Source: Tangfeifania diversioriginum
GTDB lineage: Bacteria; Bacteroidota; Bacteroidia; Bacteroidales; Prolixibacteraceae
Assembly (NCBI RefSeq): GCF_900141875.1
Contig: NZ_FQZE01000017.1
Location: 1 to 64,000, forward strand
Length of the DNA: 64,000 nt
Reading direction: 5' to 3'
Positions 59,841 through 64,000 of this stretch are shown in pieces (the stretch's first letter is position 1; each line of letters begins with the position of its first letter). The translations under genes were made by a program, and so were the position numbers. The notes beneath the pieces were generated by a model. That model was not told the DNA's origin and did no database searches. It saw only the letters and a program-made list of their open reading frames with translations.

Positions 59841-60989
59841 ATGTGGTACGATCTGGTTGTGTACACTCCAATGTATGCTACAGCCTTTTGGGCGGTAGTT
59901 TTTTTGCTTTCGCCTGTTAAGAAAAACCGGGCTAAACATTTTCTGGGGCTTTTCATGGTTGTGGCCTTTTTACTGTACCTGTCGCACACCTTATTTTTCA
60001 AACAGGAATTTGATGCGTATTTGATAATGGATCCGGTGTACACGTTTGCATCGCTTGCTGTTTATCCAATGTATTACTGGTACATCAGGCTGTTAACAGT
60101 TGAGCCCGCCATAAATTACCGGAACCTGCTGTTACTTTTGCCTGCTTTTGTAGTTTCGGTAGCCACATTATTCGTTTATGTGTTAATGAGTGAGGCAGAA
60201 ACGATGGAGTACCTCCAACATTTTTTACTGAACAGAAAACCGGTTTCAGAACTTTCTTCGCTTGCCCAAACCCAGGGGATTATTTTTATTATCGGGCGGA
60301 TTGTTTTTGCAGCCACAGTTATTTACAGCCTGGTTTTCGGTCGCAAACTGGTCATTCAGTACAACAAAAAGGTGGCCAATTTTTATTCCAATCTTGAGGA
60401 TAAAACTATTGTATGGGTAAAATATTTGCTTTATTCTTTTGTAGCCACCTCGTTAATGAGTTTCATTTTTAATGTTATCGGGCGTTCCGTTTTTATCGAA
60501 TTTACGGGGTGGCTGCTGGTGCCATCTTTAATTTTTAGTTTGTTGCTTTTTTTTATTGGTTTTCAGGGGTATATACAGAATTATTCAGTGGCCGAGCTGG
60601 CTGAAGACGAGCAGAAAGTTCCTGCTCACGGATTAAGTTTCTCAAACTCAGAACAGCTAAAAAAAGAGGTGGTTCAGTTATTTGAAAATGAAAAAATTTA
60701 TCGCGATCCGAACCTGAAAATCACTCATGTTTGCAATCGGCTGAAAACCAACAGGACGTACATTTCAAAATTGATAAACAATCAGTTTAATTCCACATTC
60801 AGCGATTTTGTAAACAGCTACCGGGTTGAGGAAGCGAAAACTTTGCTGACGCAAAATCCATCTCATCTTTTTTCATTAAATCATGTATCGGAGGCGGCAG
60901 GCTTTGGATCGCTAAGTTCATTTATCCGCATTTTTAAAGATAAGGTGGGAGTAACGCCCGGCAGATACCGCGAGAACAGCAGGAACTGA
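59841..60989 (+). CDS. Membrane-anchored AraC-family transcriptional regulator
   Basis: 382 aa. The N-terminal ~260 residues contain seven hydrophobic segments (the first ATAFWAVVFLLSPV; others near 30, 70, 95, 150, 195 and 230), and the C-terminus is an HTH_18 AraC DNA-binding domain (LKITHVCNRLKTNRTYISKLI, then VSEAAGFGSLSSFIRIFKDKVG, PGRYRE). This 7TM-AraC design is typical of Bacteroidota, where membrane sensing is directly coupled to transcription. It is divergent from the leftward membrane/lipoprotein/T9SS unit, so it is the likely controller. The signal is unknown. Confidence 0.87.
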   Translation: MWYDLVVYTPMYATAFWAVVFLLSPVKKNRAKHFLGLFMVVAFLLYLSHTLFFKQEFDAYLIMDPVYTFASLAVYPMYYWYIRLLTVEPAINYRNLLLLLPAFVVSVATLFVYVLMSEAETMEYLQHFLLNRKPVSELSSLAQTQGIIFIIGRIVFAATVIYSLVFGRKLVIQYNKKVANFYSNLEDKTIVWVKYLLYSFVATSLMSFIFNVIGRSVFIEFTGWLLVPSLIFSLLLFFIGFQGYIQNYSVAELAEDEQKVPAHGLSFSNSEQLKKEVVQLFENEKIYRDPNLKITHVCNRLKTNRTYISKLINNQFNSTFSDFVNSYRVEEAKTLLTQNPSHLFSLNHVSEAAGFGSLSSFIRIFKDKVGVTPGRYRENSRN

Positions 60990-60994
60990 AAATT

Positions 60995-63757
60995 TTACCC
61001 GGTGGTTCCCATGGCATTGGCAATGGCATTCACACTGCGCAGCAAGCTGTGCAGTAACCCGTCTGCGTTTTCCTTGTCAGAATGTTGCGCTTTTCGCCAC
61101 TGTTTCAAAAGTCGAATTTGTTCTTTATGCAGCGGCATCAGGGCATCGGCCCTTAAGTTGGTTGAATAATAGTGGTTTTTGCGCCTTTCACGTATGGAAC
61201 TGCCCAGCAGGGCGAGCATCATTTCGCGGGTTAACGCGAGTTCGCTTAACAACATGGTAAGAATTTCATTTTTTACTTTTTCGCTTACAACCAGGTCGCT
61301 GTAGAGTTTTATAATTTTTTCGTCGGTGGCAGCAAGGCTGGTATCAATGTTGGTTAAAACATAACGCACAAAATTATCGGTTTTAACCAGTTTTCTCAGG
61401 TCGCTGTATTTTTCAGGTTCTTCCATTTTCATTTTTTGAAGTGTGGATCCCACACCGTACCAGCTCGAAATGTGCATGCGCGACTGTGTCCAGCTGAAAA
61501 CCCACGGGATGGCACGCAAATCGGCCAGTGTCCTTTTTCCTGTGCGGCGTGCCGGGCGCGAGCCAATTTTGCTCGATTCAATGGCATCGATAGGAGTGGC
61601 CTGGTCGTAAAATTCAATAAACGAAGGGTGGTCGGTAAGCTGCCTGAAAACTTTGTAGCTCTCATTTGCCATATAGCTGAATACCTTATTTCTAACCTGG
61701 TCATTTTCCGGTTCAATCTGATTGCTTAGCACCGTTTGGTGAGCCAGCCCGGCAACCAGCAATTCAAGATTATAGGCCGCATTTACTTTGTTGGCGTATT
61801 TACGTTCTATGGTTTCGCCTTGTTCGGTGACCCTTATTAATCCGTTTAAAGTTGATGCCGGAAGCGATTTTATAAACCAGTGGGTTGGCCCGGCTCCACG
61901 GCTGATGGTACCTCCTTTCCCGTGAAAAAAGCGAAGTTTCACACCGTGTTTTTTCGCTATTTCGGTGAGTTTAATCTGGGCGTTGTACAAATGCCACGTG
62001 CTGGCCAGAATCCCGCCGTCTTTGTTGCTGTCGCTGTAACCAATCATTACATCCTGTACCGGTTTTTTCCAGCCTTTCTGCTCTTTAATGTAATTCAGGC
62101 TGTTTTTGGTTGCCTGGTGACTTAAAAATGCATCCAGTATTTCGGGGCTTTTAATTAAATCATCAATGGTTTCAAACAGTGGCACCACCGGCAACGGGCA
62201 CGCCAAACCACCCGATGTGTAATGCGATAAACCGGCTTCCCGCACAAACAGAAAAACGGTAAACAGATCGGTAACATCGCGGGTCATGCTTACAATCAGC
62301 GAGCCCAGGGCTCTTTCCGAATAGTGGCTGATGTGGTTTTCGATTACCTGGAAAGTCCGGACAACTTGTTTTGATTTTTCCGATTTCAGAAAATCTATTT
62401 TGCTGATAAACGGACGGTTATTCCCAAGTTCTTCCAGGATGAATGTTTTCCATGCTTCGGGGTTTTGTGCAGTTGCTTTGTATTTTTGGGGTTGGCTTAC
62501 CTTCATAATATCCCGCAGGGCATCTTCATAAAATTTACTGTTCTGCCTGATGTCTAAATGTGCCAAATGAAACCCAAAAATTTTCAGGTGGCGCAAAACT
62601 TTCTGTACGTCGTTAACAGCAATGGTTTCAGCGCCGTAATTTATCAGGGTGTCTTTGAGTAAAAGCAAATCTTCGGCCAGTTTAACTGAGCTTTTATAGG
62701 AGGTAGTGGTTTCGTGAAGCTCAATTCCCCCACTCGAATTTTCAACAATAGGAAGTTTTTGTTTTACAAGCTGAATGAATGTTTTGAATGGCTCGTTTTT
62801 AGCGGGCTGTTTTTGAAACTGCAGTTCATTTTGCAGCATCTCCATGCGTTTTTGGAAGGAAGTTGTGAGGCAGCTGCTGTTGCAGTAAATGCTGAGTTTG
62901 TCAGCAAGTTCGTCCAATAGTTTGTTGAGCAGCAAAAATGCATGTACCCTGAACGTTTTCAGCGTGTTTGCCGTAACTTCAGCTGTAACCAGCGGATGTC
63001 CGTCGCGGTCGCCACCCACCCAGTTTCCAAAAGCAATGACGGGGTAATTACCGGTATCGGCAACCAGATCGCGGTTAAACCCGGTTTCCTCCCAGGCCTG
63101 CCGTAGTTTAAAGTCGAAATAGTGAAGCATTTCGGGGAAAACTTTATAGAAATAGTGCAATACGTTTTCCAGTTCCGACTCCACCGCGGGTTTTTCAATA
63201 AAAATTTCCCCGATAAACCAGAGTTTATGCAATATTTGTTTGATGTCGTGTTTTATCTCTTCGTGTTCGTAGCTGGTGTACATGGAGTTTTCGCGCTTAA
63301 CAATCAACAGGTACAGTTGGCGGTAAAGGGCTAAAACCACGGGGCGTTTGGCCTCAGTGGGATGGGCAGTTAAAACCGGTTCTGCAACAACCTTTTTCAA
63401 TTCCCGGGCGATGGTATTTTCGTCAATGTTTTTACTTTTTAAATCGGCAAGCACATTTCCCCAAAGCCCGCTTACCCCCGAAAGGCCGTTTTGTTGCTGT
63501 TTGGTCCTGCGGTTTTGTACCGCCCCGTTCACTTCTGCCAGGTTCAGCAGCTGGAAACTCAATGAATATAGGTGCAATAATTTTTCAGTGTTTTCTTTAT
63601 CAAAACGTGGTGGCTGGGAGGAGATCCATGGAATTTGACGGGCCAGACCGGGTTCGTTGTTTTCAACTAAAACTTCCGACAGGCATTGCAGCAGAAATTC
63701 AAAATCTTCGTAGGGTTTTCCAATCAATATTTTAACTTTATCCAACAAATGTTTCAT
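60995..63757 (-). CDS. ppc: Phosphoenolpyruvate carboxylase
   Basis: 920 aa, normal length. Irreversible carboxylation of PEP to oxaloacetate to feed the TCA cycle. The catalytic His lies in TAHPTEAKRPVV near residue ~130, the GGDRDGHP motif is present, and the HCO3-/PEP site is in FFHGKGGTISRGAGP near ~612 (Ser-Arg-Gly-Ala replaces the usual Gly-Arg-Gly-Gly). The C-terminus ends NAMGTTG with the conserved terminal glycine. Convergent with the AraC gene (stops five bases apart), and read from its own upstream region. Confidence 0.96.
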   Translation of the reverse strand: MKHLLDKVKILIGKPYEDFEFLLQCLSEVLVENNEPGLARQIPWISSQPPRFDKENTEKLLHLYSLSFQLLNLAEVNGAVQNRRTKQQQNGLSGVSGLWGNVLADLKSKNIDENTIARELKKVVAEPVLTAHPTEAKRPVVLALYRQLYLLIVKRENSMYTSYEHEEIKHDIKQILHKLWFIGEIFIEKPAVESELENVLHYFYKVFPEMLHYFDFKLRQAWEETGFNRDLVADTGNYPVIAFGNWVGGDRDGHPLVTAEVTANTLKTFRVHAFLLLNKLLDELADKLSIYCNSSCLTTSFQKRMEMLQNELQFQKQPAKNEPFKTFIQLVKQKLPIVENSSGGIELHETTTSYKSSVKLAEDLLLLKDTLINYGAETIAVNDVQKVLRHLKIFGFHLAHLDIRQNSKFYEDALRDIMKVSQPQKYKATAQNPEAWKTFILEELGNNRPFISKIDFLKSEKSKQVVRTFQVIENHISHYSERALGSLIVSMTRDVTDLFTVFLFVREAGLSHYTSGGLACPLPVVPLFETIDDLIKSPEILDAFLSHQATKNSLNYIKEQKGWKKPVQDVMIGYSDSNKDGGILASTWHLYNAQIKLTEIAKKHGVKLRFFHGKGGTISRGAGPTHWFIKSLPASTLNGLIRVTEQGETIERKYANKVNAAYNLELLVAGLAHQTVLSNQIEPENDQVRNKVFSYMANESYKVFRQLTDHPSFIEFYDQATPIDAIESSKIGSRPARRTGKRTLADLRAIPWVFSWTQSRMHISSWYGVGSTLQKMKMEEPEKYSDLRKLVKTDNFVRYVLTNIDTSLAATDEKIIKLYSDLVVSEKVKNEILTMLLSELALTREMMLALLGSSIRERRKNHYYSTNLRADALMPLHKEQIRLLKQWRKAQHSDKENADGLLHSLLRSVNAIANAMGTTG

Positions 63758-63953
63758 AAAATAATCATGGTTGAGAAATTTATCCTTTCATTAATTAGGA
63801 TAGACGGTTTGAAAAAAATATTCATTAATAAAACCGGAGTTTGGTACATTTGTTTCAGTTCTGTCAATTATTCTTCTCACGATGTTGATTGTATAAACTA
63901 AAATTGAATAATGTTGTTCAATTTCAATAATTAAATGAGTGAAAAAAGATTTA

Positions 63954-64000
63954 ATGAATAAAACGATATTAGTACCTGTTGATTTTAAACAGCCTTCGGC
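63954..64000 (+). CDS. Universal stress protein (UspA) family, N-terminal fragment
   Basis: The reading frame from the ATG at 63954 gives MNKTILVPVDFKQPS before the window ends. This matches the first strand and loop of UspA (ILVPVDFS). The alternative ATG at 63935 hits a stop after nine codons. The 196 bases between ppc and this gene (63758-63953) show no other gene. The rest of the gene lies beyond the window. Confidence 0.6.
   Translation, partial: MNKTILVPVDFKQPS

Noticed and set aside
63758-63953. Short open frame between ppc and the stress protein start
   Set aside because: It has no ribosome-binding context or family features and overlaps the presumed promoter region.
1-64000. tRNA or rRNA genes
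   Set aside because: No cloverleaf-like or rRNA-like sequence was noticed by eye in the gaps; a covariance search was not possible.

Overview
The window is chromosomal DNA of a Bacteroidota bacterium, most likely from the Marinilabiliales/Prolixibacteraceae side of the Bacteroidales (the rank is inference). Evidence: a SusC/SusD pair, a type IX secretion (T9SS) sorting domain, DUF4270 and DUF2807 proteins, the YceD-L32 pair, the DapL route to diaminopimelate, an F-ATPase operon lacking atpD/atpC, and many promoters with the Bacteroidota -7 element TAnnTTTG. No rRNA, tRNA or CRISPR array was recognised.

Layout. 1-7.2 kb: a leftward sugar locus (SusC, SusD, Tat-exported Gfo/Idh/MocA oxidoreductase, DUF1080 hydrolase; a further Tat protein runs off the left edge). 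7.8-16.1 kb: EEP phosphatase, lipB, lipA, a TPR protein, an EamA transporter, ruvC, a small membrane protein, rpsP with a very long acidic tail, and rimM. The 13.8-14.5 kb stretch is packed with hairpin repeats. 16.2-22.7 kb: DUF2807 protein, tsaC, a glycosyltransferase overlapping a nucleotidyltransferase, then lysA-dapF divergent from dapL. 22.9-28.4 kb: a carbohydrate group (GH9, Tat-exported aldo/keto reductase, GH97). 28.4-33.9 kb: a MITE-like element, mntP, DUF4270, a starch-synthase-like GT5 domain, panC-panD, yceD-rpmF. 34.2-40.4 kb: bactofilin, AtpZ- and AtpI-like genes, then atpB-E-F-H-A-G with a strong terminator hairpin between atpE and atpF. 40.4-48.7 kb: methyltransferase, two TauE/SafE exporters, YkvA protein, pheS, a 55-aa membrane protein, an aldo/keto reductase, and a phospholipid group (CDP-alcohol phosphotransferase, dolichol-kinase-like protein, CdsA). 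48.9-50.95 kb: an AT-rich scar with an IS1595-type transposase remnant, an unknown gene, an Mrr-type endonuclease and a Vsr remnant. 51-57.1 kb: a second sugar cluster (two Gfo/Idh/MocA enzymes, three TIM-barrel isomerase/epimerases, three of these five Tat-exported). 57.2-63.8 kb: a T9SS repeat protein, a lipoprotein and a membrane protein facing a divergent membrane-anchored AraC regulator, then ppc. A universal stress protein starts at the right edge.

How they work together. The two sugar clusters combine the enzyme families now linked to 3-keto-glycoside breakdown, with Tat signals placing key redox and isomerase steps in the periplasm; this is the strongest candidate here for an under-described system. 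The rest is core metabolism (lipoate, lysine/peptidoglycan, pantothenate, phospholipid, ATP synthesis, oxaloacetate supply) separated by hairpin repeats of the kind common in this phylum.
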